Assembly: GCA_039925965.1 (NCBI GenBank)
Contig: JBDSXW010000077.1
Coordinates: 40,675-104,674, forward strand
Source: JAZKFT01 sp039925965
GTDB taxonomy: Bacteria; Bacteroidota; Bacteroidia; Chitinophagales; Chitinophagaceae
Reading direction: 5' to 3'
DNA: 64,000 nucleotides
Position numbers and translations under genes: made by a program. The notes beneath the pieces are model-generated. The model had not been told where the DNA came from and made no database searches. It saw nothing but the letters and a program-made list of their open reading frames with translations. Below are positions 1 through 7,800 of the stretch, piece by piece. Within the stretch, counting starts at the first letter, position 1; the number at the start of each line of letters is the position of its first letter.

Positions 1-99
1 AAAATACCCAACGCTGAACCCGGCGATTTTAAGCCTCTTGAGATCCGCCTGCACCATAAAGAAACCAGGATTATATTGCCTGTTGCCACAAACCTATAG
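1..99 (+). CDS. C-terminal end of an upstream gene (partial)
   Basis: The first 32 codons of the window stay open in frame 1 and end at TAG (97-99), giving a C-terminus that finishes in ILPVATNL. The rest of the gene lies before the window. The fragment is too short to assign a family. It ends 40 bp before the GH20 hexosaminidase and points the same way, so the two may be co-transcribed, perhaps as part of a glycan-degrading cluster. That last point is only inferred from the neighbour. Confidence 0.5.
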   Translation, partial: KIPNAEPGDFKPLEIRLHHKETRIILPVATNL

Positions 100-139
100 T
101 CACCATTCGAGGTAGCAATCCACATAAATCAATATCCGA

Positions 140-2569
140 ATGAAAAAGATCCTTGCCATTTTCATAACGCTGGCCACATTGCAAAGCCTGTCACAATCTA
201 CTGCAGACAGGTACCTCATAACGCCAAAGCCACAACAGCTTACCCCTGAAGCCGGCAGCTTTTGTTTGTCGGCTGCTACGGTCCTGGTAATGGACGACCC
301 GGGTGAAAAACCTGCCGCTGAATTCCTCAATGATTACCTCAAAAGGCTTTATGGGTTTACCTTGAAACTAGCGCCAAAAGCAACAAAAAACTACATCAGG
401 CTTGGTGTTAAACGGTTGCTGGTACCTGGCGTGGAAGGCAAATACGATATGCAGGTAACACCGGCTATGGTCAATATCTCCGGCGACACTTACCAGGGAA
501 CTTTTTACGGCGTGCAAACGATATTACAGTTGTTACCTGCAGAAAAGGCTGCAAAGATTTTGATACCCTGTTCAGAAATTATGGATCAGCCGAGGTTTAA
601 ATACCGCGGTCTCCACCTGGATGTAAGCCGTCATTTTTTTCCGCTTGATTTTATTAAAAAGTACATCGACTATATCGCCTGGTTCAAGCTCAACACTTTT
701 CACTGGCATCTTACCGATGACCAGGGCTGGCGGATCGAAATTAAAAAATATCCTAACCTGACAAGGGTGGGTGGCTGGAGGGACGGCACTATCGTGGGGC
801 GTTATCCAGGTACAGGCAACGATAATATTCACTACGGCGGCTTCTATACGCAGGAGCAAGTGAAGGAGGTTGTTCAATATGCAAAAGATCGCTTTGTAAC
901 GGTTATTCCAGAAATAGAAATGCCAGGCCATGCTTCGGCGGCAATCGCCGCGTACCCGCAGCTCAGTTGTTTTCCTGAAGAAACCACTATGATGCCCGGG
1001 CCTGCATCGGAAGCAAGTAAAATAAAGAAAGGCAAAAAAGTGCAGGAGACCTGGGGCGTGTTTGAAGATGTGTTTGCACTGACCGATTATACCTTCAATT
1101 TTTTGCAGGATGTGATCGACGAAATACTGCCATTATTTCCAGGCCAGTACATCCATATTGGTGGCGATGAGTGCCCCAAAGAAGCCTGGAAACGCTCCCC
1201 CTTTTGCCAGCAGTTGATCAAAGAAAAATCACTAAAGGATGAACATGGCCTGCAGAGCTATTTTATCCAACGGATGGAGCAATACATCAACAGCAAGGGT
1301 AAGAAAATCATTGGCTGGGATGAGATACTGGAAGGTGGCCTGGCACCCAATGCTACGGTGATGAGCTGGCGTGGTGAAGAAGGTGGTATCGCTGCCGCCC
1401 AACAGGGGCATGAAGTAATGATGACCCCCGGCAGCTTCTGCTACCTCGATCATAGCCAGAGTAAAAATGAAGACAGTGTTACTATCGGAGGCTACCTGCC
1501 AATAGAAACGGTATACAGCTACGACCCGGTACCAGCTTCACTCCCGGTGGGCGACACTAAATACATTCTCGGTGCGCAGGGTAATGTTTGGACTGAATAC
1601 ATCGGCTCCCCATCGAAAGTGGAGTACATGCTTTTTCCAAGGCTGGCGGCTTTGAGTGAAGTATTGTGGACCGATAAAAGCAATAAGAGTTGGGAAGATT
1701 TTGAAACAAGACTGCCGGCTGTTTTAGGGAAAATTGATTTTGAGAAAGTGAATTATAGTACGGCGTACTTCAATATCAAAGCAGAGATAAAACCCAATAA
1801 AAACAACGTAGGAGTTACCTGGAATTTAAGTTCAAAAAGAGCGAATTCCACTTTTAACGTTGTGGCAAATCACAGATTGAAATATGATGGTGGATTTAGT
1901 GTACAAATACCTGACGTGGAACGAGACGCGAAAGGGAAGAAAGGTATGTGGCTAGACACCTTTATAGCAAGTGCAGTCACAAAAAATGTACCCAAATCCT
2001 ACTCCAATCCTGCTGTGATCAATCATTCCGGAATTTACATAGCGCAAGAGATTTTTCGCGGCGTGAGAACAAAAAATTATATATCGCAGTTTTTTTTCAT
2101 CAACAAAGCCACCGGTAAAAAAATCAGCCTCGCTAAAGAAGCATCAAAAAACTACCCTGGCGATGGCGCTTTTACATTGGTGAACGGTGTTCAAAATGAA
2201 AAAGGCATGGGTAAATCAGCGGAGTTTCTGGGCTTTAATGGAAAGGATTGCGAAGCAACAATAGACCTTGGCACCAACAACACGATTAACAAAGTAATCG
2301 TCCATTGCCTGCATCAGCCGGATAGCTGGATCTACCTGCCCAAATCAATAGAAGTAGCTACCAGCAACGATGGAAGCAATTTTTCACCCCAACCAGTCTT
2401 TGAGGTTACAAGCGGTAAAGTCGGTAATAATAGTTTCAGCATCGCTTTGCCGGCAACCACCTGCCGGTATATAAAAGTGAAGATCAACAACTACGGCAAA
2501 ATCGGCGATGGTAACCCCGGAGCCGGCGACCCAGCCTGGTTATTTGTGGATGAGGTAGAGGTATGGTGA
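140..2569 (+). CDS. Secreted beta-N-acetylhexosaminidase, GH20 family
   Basis: An 809-residue exo-hexosaminidase, expected to release terminal N-acetylglucosamine or N-acetylgalactosamine from chitin-type or host glycans. The N-terminus (MKKILAIFITLATLQSLSQ) is a signal peptide. A GH20b domain (about 25-150) precedes the catalytic barrel (about 155-520). The barrel has the motif HIGGDE with the catalytic Asp343-Glu344 pair, preceded by HWHLTDDQGWR. Residues from about 690 to the end look like an F5/8 type C (discoidin-like) carbohydrate-binding domain, with FLGFNGKDCEATIDLG and a final WLFVDEVEVW strand. This N-GH20b-GH20-F5/8C order is common in Bacteroidota. In GH20 enzymes the substrate acetamido group acts as nucleophile, stabilised by the Asp. 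No T9SS sorting domain is seen, so a periplasmic site is likely. Confidence 0.95.
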   Translation: MKKILAIFITLATLQSLSQSTADRYLITPKPQQLTPEAGSFCLSAATVLVMDDPGEKPAAEFLNDYLKRLYGFTLKLAPKATKNYIRLGVKRLLVPGVEGKYDMQVTPAMVNISGDTYQGTFYGVQTILQLLPAEKAAKILIPCSEIMDQPRFKYRGLHLDVSRHFFPLDFIKKYIDYIAWFKLNTFHWHLTDDQGWRIEIKKYPNLTRVGGWRDGTIVGRYPGTGNDNIHYGGFYTQEQVKEVVQYAKDRFVTVIPEIEMPGHASAAIAAYPQLSCFPEETTMMPGPASEASKIKKGKKVQETWGVFEDVFALTDYTFNFLQDVIDEILPLFPGQYIHIGGDECPKEAWKRSPFCQQLIKEKSLKDEHGLQSYFIQRMEQYINSKGKKIIGWDEILEGGLAPNATVMSWRGEEGGIAAAQQGHEVMMTPGSFCYLDHSQSKNEDSVTIGGYLPIETVYSYDPVPASLPVGDTKYILGAQGNVWTEYIGSPSKVEYMLFPRLAALSEVLWTDKSNKSWEDFETRLPAVLGKIDFEKVNYSTAYFNIKAEIKPNKNNVGVTWNLSSKRANSTFNVVANHRLKYDGGFSVQIPDVERDAKGKKGMWLDTFIASAVTKNVPKSYSNPAVINHSGIYIAQEIFRGVRTKNYISQFFFINKATGKKISLAKEASKNYPGDGAFTLVNGVQNEKGMGKSAEFLGFNGKDCEATIDLGTNNTINKVIVHCLHQPDSWIYLPKSIEVATSNDGSNFSPQPVFEVTSGKVGNNSFSIALPATTCRYIKVKINNYGKIGDGNPGAGDPAWLFVDEVEVW

Positions 2570-2627
2570 TGTAGGTTTAGGGTTTTATATCCAGGGATTG
2601 AAATAATCAATAACAAATAATCAATAA

Positions 2628-3236
2628 TCAACTAACGATCTCCGCACTGATGATCTTAAACACCTGCGCCGCCCATTTGCCATATTCTTTGGCTGAAGGA
2701 TGCAGTTGGTCAGCCGCTAAAAATTCAGCGTCCGCACTGTCGCGACGATGGCTTTCGGTGATGTCGGCAAAATGAACCTCGTACGCTGCAGCCATGTTTT
2801 TACAAATGGCATTAAATGCATCTATGGCAGTAGCTACCTGCTTTGCATCGCGGTCTTTTGCAAACGGAGTGATGCCCCAGTCCGGTATTGAAATGACAAT
2901 CACATGCGAGGCCTGTTGTTTGGCATAATGCAGGGCTTTGCGCAGCAGGAACTCAAAGTCTTCTTTAAAATTATCAGCATCCAGGCCGCGGTATTGATTG
3001 TTGACCCCGATCAGGAGCGTGACAAAATCATACTGTTCATTCAGCTCGTGATGCAACAAATGCTCAGCAAGCTCAAAAGTGGTCCAGCCTGTTGTTGCTA
3101 CCATTTCCGGTGCGTAAAAGTGATGATGGGCTTTGCGGAGTAATTGCAGGGTTTGATAGGGAAAACTCTCATGCAAAGGCAGGCCCTCTCCTACCGTATA
3201 ACTGTCGCCGAGGCACAATAATGAATGGTGTTTCAT
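2628..3236 (-). CDS. SGNH/GDSL-family hydrolase (esterase/lipase-like)
   Basis: A 202-residue cytosolic-looking protein with the SGNH blocks in order. Block I is LCLGDSYTVGEGLP near the N-terminus and carries the nucleophile Ser. The block III Asn lies in TLLIGVNNQYRG. Block V is DQLHPSAKEY near the C-terminus, with the catalytic Asp and His. These proteins hydrolyse ester bonds (lysophospholipids, thioesters or acetylated sugars). The substrate cannot be read from sequence, and no signal peptide is visible. It converges with the GH20 gene and is divergent from the SDR gene downstream on the plus strand. Confidence 0.9.
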   Translation of the reverse strand: MKHHSLLCLGDSYTVGEGLPLHESFPYQTLQLLRKAHHHFYAPEMVATTGWTTFELAEHLLHHELNEQYDFVTLLIGVNNQYRGLDADNFKEDFEFLLRKALHYAKQQASHVIVISIPDWGITPFAKDRDAKQVATAIDAFNAICKNMAAAYEVHFADITESHRRDSADAEFLAADQLHPSAKEYGKWAAQVFKIISAEIVS

Positions 3237-3338
3237 TGTTTAAAGGTAAGCCGATATCAATCTTCGGTTAACTATTCAACTAGGCAACCAATCAACCAAC
3301 TACCAATCCTTACATTTGCAGCAAACTCCAATTACCCG

Positions 3339-4124
3339 ATGAACCTTTCCCTGAATGGAAAAATGGCCGTAGTATGCGGCAGCACCCAAGGCATAGGATT
3401 AGGCTGTGCCAAAGAACTCGCCCAATTGGGTGCCAGCTGCATCCTGATTGCCCGTAATGAAGCTGCCTTACACGAAGCGGTAAGCCAGCTCCCCGCAACC
3501 GGCGAACAAAATCACCTTTATGTGGTGGCCGATTTTTCCGACACTGAATCTGTGCGCCTCGCCATCAGGGAAATCGTATCGCAATACACGGTTCATATCC
3601 TCATCAACAATACTGGTGGGCCTGCAGCAGGACCCATCGCAGAAGCGGCTGAAGCCTCGTTTATTGCAGCGTTTAACCAGCACCTGATATGCAACCACCT
3701 GCTAACCCAGGCTGTAGTGCCGGGCATGAAACAAGCAGAATATGGCCGCATCATCAATATCGTTTCAACGTCCATTAAAATTCCACTGAACAACCTCGGC
3801 GTCAGCAACACCATCCGTGGGGCAGTAGCTTCCTGGGCCAAGACGATGGCCAACGAACTGGGCCAGTTTAATATTACAGTTAATAATATATTGCCCGGCC
3901 TTACCAGCACCCGGCGCCTGGAAAGCCTGATCGCCAATACATCAGCCAAGAAGAAAATATCGAGGAATATGGTGATCAGCGATATGCTGGAAGAAATCCC
4001 CATGAAGCGTTTTGGCGAAGCCGCTGAAATTGCCGCGGTGGTTGCATTTCTGGCATCACCGGCAGCATCGTACGTGAATGGAACCAGTATTCCGGTTGAT
4101 GGCGGAAAAACAGGAAGCATATAA
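3339..4124 (+). CDS. Short-chain dehydrogenase/reductase (SDR)
   Basis: A 262-residue NAD(P)-dependent oxidoreductase. The start is placed at 3339 because the family N-terminus (MNLSLNGKMAVVCGSTQGIG) begins there; the frame is open further upstream but reads non-conserved sequence. Visible motifs are the Rossmann glycine motif GSTQGIG, NNTGG, a Ser in NIVSTSIKIPLNNLGVSN that stands where the catalytic triad Ser is expected, and the C-terminal NGTSIPVDGG. The canonical YxxxK looks altered: the expected Tyr position reads NLGVSNTIRGAV, so the catalytic Tyr may be replaced. That pattern occurs in the 3-oxoacyl-ACP-reductase-like YxxxK-divergent SDRs found in Bacteroidota. The substrate is unknown. 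Confidence 0.85.
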   Translation: MNLSLNGKMAVVCGSTQGIGLGCAKELAQLGASCILIARNEAALHEAVSQLPATGEQNHLYVVADFSDTESVRLAIREIVSQYTVHILINNTGGPAAGPIAEAAEASFIAAFNQHLICNHLLTQAVVPGMKQAEYGRIINIVSTSIKIPLNNLGVSNTIRGAVASWAKTMANELGQFNITVNNILPGLTSTRRLESLIANTSAKKKISRNMVISDMLEEIPMKRFGEAAEIAAVVAFLASPAASYVNGTSIPVDGGKTGSI

Positions 4125-4128
4125 GGAA

Positions 4129-4198
4129 AAGTAGCAAGAATTAAGTAGCAAGTATTAAGTAGCAAGTATTAAGTAGCAAGTATTAAGCAGCAAGTATT
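4129..4198. repeat. 14-bp tandem repeat, five copies
   Basis: Five consecutive copies of AAGTAGCAAGTATT (first copy with GAATT, last with AAGCAG) start 4 bp after the SDR stop codon. The remaining sequence up to the deformylase stop at 4387 is A/T-rich and holds no gene I can support. Similar short-unit arrays occur elsewhere in this window between genes. Confidence 0.9.
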
Positions 4199-4386
4199 AA
4201 GAGCTGGTGCAAGGCTTCAAAGATTTCAATATCGTTTTCTTCTTCTTGAAACAGGGAAACCTTATTTAGACTAAGACAACTAATCGATGATTGATCCTGG
4301 TTGTTCAATGTGCATAAAATTAAATTGACAAATGACCACTGACTTTCTAACCCAATAACTGGTAACCGGCAACTCGCAACCACCAT

Positions 4387-4965
4387 TCACTTCACAGTAA
4401 TCATCCGGTAATCCATTTTCGTTTTTCCTTTTGTAATATCGTCGAGCTTACGCTTCATAAGCCGGCGCTTCAAAGGTGCCAGATAGTCGATAAACAGCTT
4501 ACCATCCAGGTGATCGTATTCGTGAAGAATAACCCGGGCCGTGATGCCGTTGAAGATTTTGGTATGGGTTTCAAAATGTTCATCTTCAAAGGTGATCGTA
4601 ACGGTTTCTGGCCGCATCACGTCTTCGCGAATTTTAGGAATACTGAGACAGCCTTCGTTGTACGCCCAGGGCTTACCTTCAAGTTGGTCGATATGGGCAT
4701 TTATAAATACCCCTTTATAACCAGGTTCATCCGGAAATTCCCCATGCTCATCGTCTTCCATATTTTCGAATATCTGCTCGCTGTTCATCACAAACAGGCG
4801 TACGCCCTTATTAATCTGTGGCGCCGCCAAACCCACGCCATTACTATTGTACATCGTCTCCCACATATCAGCCACCAGCTTTTCCAGCCCCGGGTATTCC
4901 GGTGTAATTTCACTGGCAATCTTTCTTAATACCGGCGATCCATACGCTACTATTGGTAATATCAT
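4387..4965 (-). CDS. def: Peptide deformylase
   Basis: A 192-residue metalloenzyme that removes the N-formyl group from nascent proteins. All three signature motifs are present: GVGLAAPQ (residues 43-50), EGCLS with metal ligand Cys106 (104-108) and HEYDH (148-152), which supplies two His ligands and the catalytic Glu. The start at 4965 (MILPIVAYGSPVLRK) matches the family N-terminus. An in-frame upstream ATG at 5052 would add 29 residues that do not look conserved. It lies 141 bp downstream of ruvX on the same strand, so the two are probably co-transcribed (ruvX first). Confidence 0.96.
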   Translation of the reverse strand: MILPIVAYGSPVLRKIASEITPEYPGLEKLVADMWETMYNSNGVGLAAPQINKGVRLFVMNSEQIFENMEDDEHGEFPDEPGYKGVFINAHIDQLEGKPWAYNEGCLSIPKIREDVMRPETVTITFEDEHFETHTKIFNGITARVILHEYDHLDGKLFIDYLAPLKRRLMKRKLDDITKGKTKMDYRMITVK

Positions 4966-5106
4966 AACACCCAACCTTTTTTGTTTATTAACTTTTTTAC
5001 TCCGAAAGCAAGGAACCAACGTTGACGCTATTGCCGTTATTGATTCTAACATTCTTTACTTCTTAACCATAAACCCTAAACCCTGTACCTTTTTTGCAAA
5101 TGTAAT

Positions 5107-5517
5107 TTATTGGCGTTGCATATAGTCCTGCAACATGATGGTGGCAGCAATTTCATCTACTAACTTTTTATTGCGGCGGTCTTTCTTCTTCATCCCGCTT
5201 TCTATCATGCTTTGAACTGCCATTTTAGAAGTATTGCGCTCATCCACCGTTTCAATAGGCATCGCCGGGTGGTCTTTTTTAAATTTTACCAGGAATGCCT
5301 TCACAAGTGGTGTGCCATGGGTATCGCTATCATCCCAGTTGGTCGGTAAACCGATGATCACTTTTTCCACCCGTTCTGTAGCAAAATAATTTTTCAGAAA
5401 GGTCCAGATATCTTTGGTATCCACCGTAGTGAGGCCATTGGCAATGATCTGCATGGGGTCTGTAACGGCAATACCGGTTCGCTTACCGCCGTAGTCTATC
5501 GAGAGAATTCTTGCCAT
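5107..5517 (-). CDS. ruvX: RuvX/YqgF putative Holliday junction resolvase / pre-16S rRNA nuclease
   Basis: A 136-residue RNase H-fold protein. The N-terminal ILSIDYGGKRTGIAV carries the first catalytic Asp, VIIGLP follows in the middle, and TVDERNTS with the C-terminal VDEIAATIMLQDYM supplies the remaining acidic residues. YqgF proteins process the 5' end of 16S rRNA precursor and were once proposed as alternative Holliday junction resolvases. Length is normal for the family. It is the upstream gene of a likely ruvX-def transcription unit. Confidence 0.95.
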   Translation of the reverse strand: MARILSIDYGGKRTGIAVTDPMQIIANGLTTVDTKDIWTFLKNYFATERVEKVIIGLPTNWDDSDTHGTPLVKAFLVKFKKDHPAMPIETVDERNTSKMAVQSMIESGMKKKDRRNKKLVDEIAATIMLQDYMQRQ

Positions 5518-5791
5518 GTAGGGCTATTTTTTTGCAAAGTATCTTTTTTTAGGGGTTCCGTTGGCTGAAGCCAACGGAAATAGATGGTATTGAAAATGGG
5601 TAGCAATGTAATTGAATGCCAAGCGCAAACGGAAGACAACCAAAATGGATGCCAACCAAAATGGAGTGGGGGGACGAAAATGAAAATGGAAACGGCAATA
5701 AAAATGGGAATATCTTTTCTTCTCTACAAAACCATAATTTAGTAGCATCAATTTATTCCTGTTCCTTCCATCCTAAAATCAATAACTGTTT

Positions 5792-6421
5792 ATGGCAGAA
5801 AATTGTAAGCCTGCATCCCTGGCAACATTGCCGGAAAACCCGCGACGTACATTTCTTAAACAATCTTCCCTGCTGGCCGCGTTGGCGTTTACTCCGGCTG
5901 CTTTCATAAATGCCGGCGGTGGGGGCGAAGAAATAGCAACGACATTGGAGAAAATGCCGTTGCAAGTAGAAATTAATGGTGTTGCTCATCAGCTGCAACT
6001 GGATTCGCGGGTGACATTACTTGATTTATTAAGGGAGGAGTTAGATCTTACAGGCACTAAAAAGGGCTGCGATCACGGCCAGTGTGGTGCCTGCACAGTA
6101 CATATAAACGGGGTGCGGGTGAATTCGTGCCTTACCCTGGCGCTCACTACCGAAGGCAAAAAAGTAACCACCATTGAGGGCCTCGCCGATGGCAACAAAC
6201 TGCACCCGATGCAGGACGCCTTTATCAAGTTTGATGGGTTCCAGTGCGGCTATTGTACGCCAGGGCAGATCATGAGCGCTGTTGCCTGTGTGCGGGAAGG
6301 GCATGCGGAAACGCCGGATCAGATCAGGGAATATATGAGTGGTAATATCTGCCGCTGCGGCGCTTACAGCAATATCGTCGACGCTATCGTAGCTGCAAAA
6401 CAGGGAGGGCACACAATATGA
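5792..6421 (+). CDS. Tat-exported [2Fe-2S] subunit of a PaoABC/xanthine-type Mo dehydrogenase
   Basis: A 209-residue electron-transfer subunit. The N-terminus carries a twin-arginine signal (PRRTFLK followed by a hydrophobic stretch), so the folded complex is probably exported to the periplasm. The plant-type ferredoxin cysteines lie in GCDHGQCGACTVHINGV, and the second cluster domain shows CGYCTPGQIM and CRCGAY. Length and architecture match PaoA/YagT, the small subunit of the E. coli periplasmic aldehyde oxidoreductase. It overlaps the FAD subunit by 4 bp (ATGA), indicating tight translational coupling. Confidence 0.94.
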   Translation: MAENCKPASLATLPENPRRTFLKQSSLLAALAFTPAAFINAGGGGEEIATTLEKMPLQVEINGVAHQLQLDSRVTLLDLLREELDLTGTKKGCDHGQCGACTVHINGVRVNSCLTLALTTEGKKVTTIEGLADGNKLHPMQDAFIKFDGFQCGYCTPGQIMSAVACVREGHAETPDQIREYMSGNICRCGAYSNIVDAIVAAKQGGHTI

Positions 6422-7392
6422 ATCCATTTCAATATACCAGGCCCGCTACCCAGAAAACTGCATTGGCTGAAATTGGCAAGGGCAATTCAGCGTTTCTTGC
6501 CGGCGGCACCAACCTCCTCGACCTGATGAAAGCGGGTGTTGCCAGTCCGGAAAAACTGGTAGACATCAATAATCTGCCGATGGCTGGGGTCGAAAAAACC
6601 CTAACGGGTTTACGCATCGGCGCACTGGCAAAAAACAGTACCGTAGCCGACCACGAACTGATTAGAAAAAATCAGCCTTTATTGTCGCTGGCATTCCAGG
6701 CAGGCGCTTCGCCACAGTTGAGAAATATGGCGACGGTTGGTGGCAACATGATGCAACGCACCCGCTGCGGTTATTTTTATGATACCACGATGCCCTGCAA
6801 TAAACGCCAGCCCGGAACCGGATGCGCTGCCATTGGCGGCTACAATCGCATGCATGCCATCTTTGGTACTAGTGATAAATGCATCGCCGTTCACCCCAGC
6901 GATATGTGCGTGGCCCTCGTAGCTCTCGATGCCATTGTAGTTGTAGCGGGCAGCAAAGGTGAACGAAAAATTCCTTTTGGCGATTTCCACCGGCTGCCGG
7001 GAGATATACCCGAAAAAGACAATACTTTACAGAAAGGCGAACTGATCATCGCCGTAGATATCCCCGACAATAACCTGGGTCAACATGTGCATTATTTAAA
7101 AATCAGGGACCGGACTTCCTATGCTTTTGCGCTGGTATCGGTGGCTGCCGCACTGCAACTGGATGGCAATACTATTAAGGAAGTGCGACTGGCGATGGGT
7201 GGTGTGGCACACAAACCCTGGCGTTTGGCCGAAGCTGAAAAGTTCCTGAAAGGTAAAACCGCCGCTGAAGCTAACTTTAAACAGGCCGCCACCCTTGCCA
7301 TGAAAGGCGCCAAAAGTTTTGGCGAAAACGATTTTAAATTAACCATGGCACCCAATGCGATTGTGGAAGCGCTAAGCCGGGCGGCTGGTTGA
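6418..7392 (+). CDS. FAD-binding subunit of the Mo dehydrogenase (PaoB/YagS-like)
   Basis: A 324-residue subunit that passes electrons between the Fe-S clusters and FAD. The FAD-binding PCMH domain starts at the N-terminus with FLAGGTNLLDLMKAG, followed by QLRNMATVGGNMMQRTRC. A cysteine-rich insertion (TRCGYFYD, PCNKRQPGTGC, SDKCIA) matches the extra [4Fe-4S]-binding segment described for PaoB. The C-terminal half is the CO dehydrogenase flavoprotein C-terminal domain (RLAMGGVAHKPWR). It has no signal peptide of its own and would be exported together with the Tat-bearing partner. Confidence 0.93.
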   Translation: MNPFQYTRPATQKTALAEIGKGNSAFLAGGTNLLDLMKAGVASPEKLVDINNLPMAGVEKTLTGLRIGALAKNSTVADHELIRKNQPLLSLAFQAGASPQLRNMATVGGNMMQRTRCGYFYDTTMPCNKRQPGTGCAAIGGYNRMHAIFGTSDKCIAVHPSDMCVALVALDAIVVVAGSKGERKIPFGDFHRLPGDIPEKDNTLQKGELIIAVDIPDNNLGQHVHYLKIRDRTSYAFALVSVAAALQLDGNTIKEVRLAMGGVAHKPWRLAEAEKFLKGKTAAEANFKQAATLAMKGAKSFGENDFKLTMAPNAIVEALSRAAG

Positions 7393-7525
7393 TGTCGGAT
7401 GTTTTTGATGTTTTGATGTCGGATGTCTGATGTTAATTTAATGAGAGTCCAGGCTGATTTTCGCCATTGAGGATTTTAGTAAGAATTTTAAATGTTGATG
7501 GTGGGCTCTCTTTTCAATAAAAAAA

Positions 7526-7571
7526 AGCCCAATAGTAGCACTACAAATAAATGGAGCGTCGCCAATGTCGA
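7526..7571 (+). repeat. Dispersed short repeat, copy 1 (AATAGTAGCAC ... GGAGCGTCGCCAATGTCG)
   Basis: This copy reads AGCCCAATAGTAGCAC, 11 unrelated bases, then GGAGCGTCGCCAATGTCG. The same two conserved blocks, 10 bases apart, occur at 13076-13121. A conserved-block/variable-centre layout suggests a mobile or structured short element rather than chance. No flanking duplication was found by eye. Confidence 0.75.
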
Positions 7572-7667
7572 TGCTATAAAAACTACAGCTGGTGACCCAA
7601 AAATAAAAATTGAAATAATGCCTGATAGTCTACATCAACCCAAGCCTGTAATTCGTAATCACACTCG

Positions 7668-7713
7668 CCGCGAGGCACCATTCTCCGAGAGGAGAAGGGC
7701 CGGGAATGAGGCC
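7668..7713 (+). repeat. Hairpin (REP-like) element, diverged copy
   Basis: The core is TTCTCC-GAGA-GGAGAA, preceded by CCGCGAGGCACC and followed by GGGCCGGGAATGAGGCC. It is the same element as the hairpins at 51645-51692 and 51875-51922, with a shorter stem. Such imperfect palindromes in intergenic spaces resemble REP-type elements. Confidence 0.7.
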
Positions 7714-7800
7714 TTACCGTGACAATGAAGCCGCTCCAACACCAGAAACCAATAAACCAATCGGGGTGTAACACTCACCATCCACAGCATAAAAAGCACC

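Larger units (their letters stand above)
7393..7800. other. 408-bp repeat-bearing spacer inside the Mo-dehydrogenase operon
   Basis: No gene can be supported here. The stretch starts with degenerate GATGTCGGATGT copies, then carries one copy of a short dispersed repeat (7526-7571) and one copy of a hairpin element (7668-7713). Both recur elsewhere in the window. Open frames in this space translate only repeat sequence. The spacer separates the FAD subunit gene from the catalytic subunit gene, which is otherwise in the usual order. Confidence 0.7.

Noticed and set aside
4183..4386. 67-residue minus-strand open frame upstream of the SDR repeat
   Set aside because: It overlaps the 14-bp tandem repeat, has low-complexity composition and no recognisable domain.
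7492..7722. 76-residue open frame between the FAD and Mo subunit genes
   Set aside because: It is composed of the two dispersed repeat elements and has no family features.
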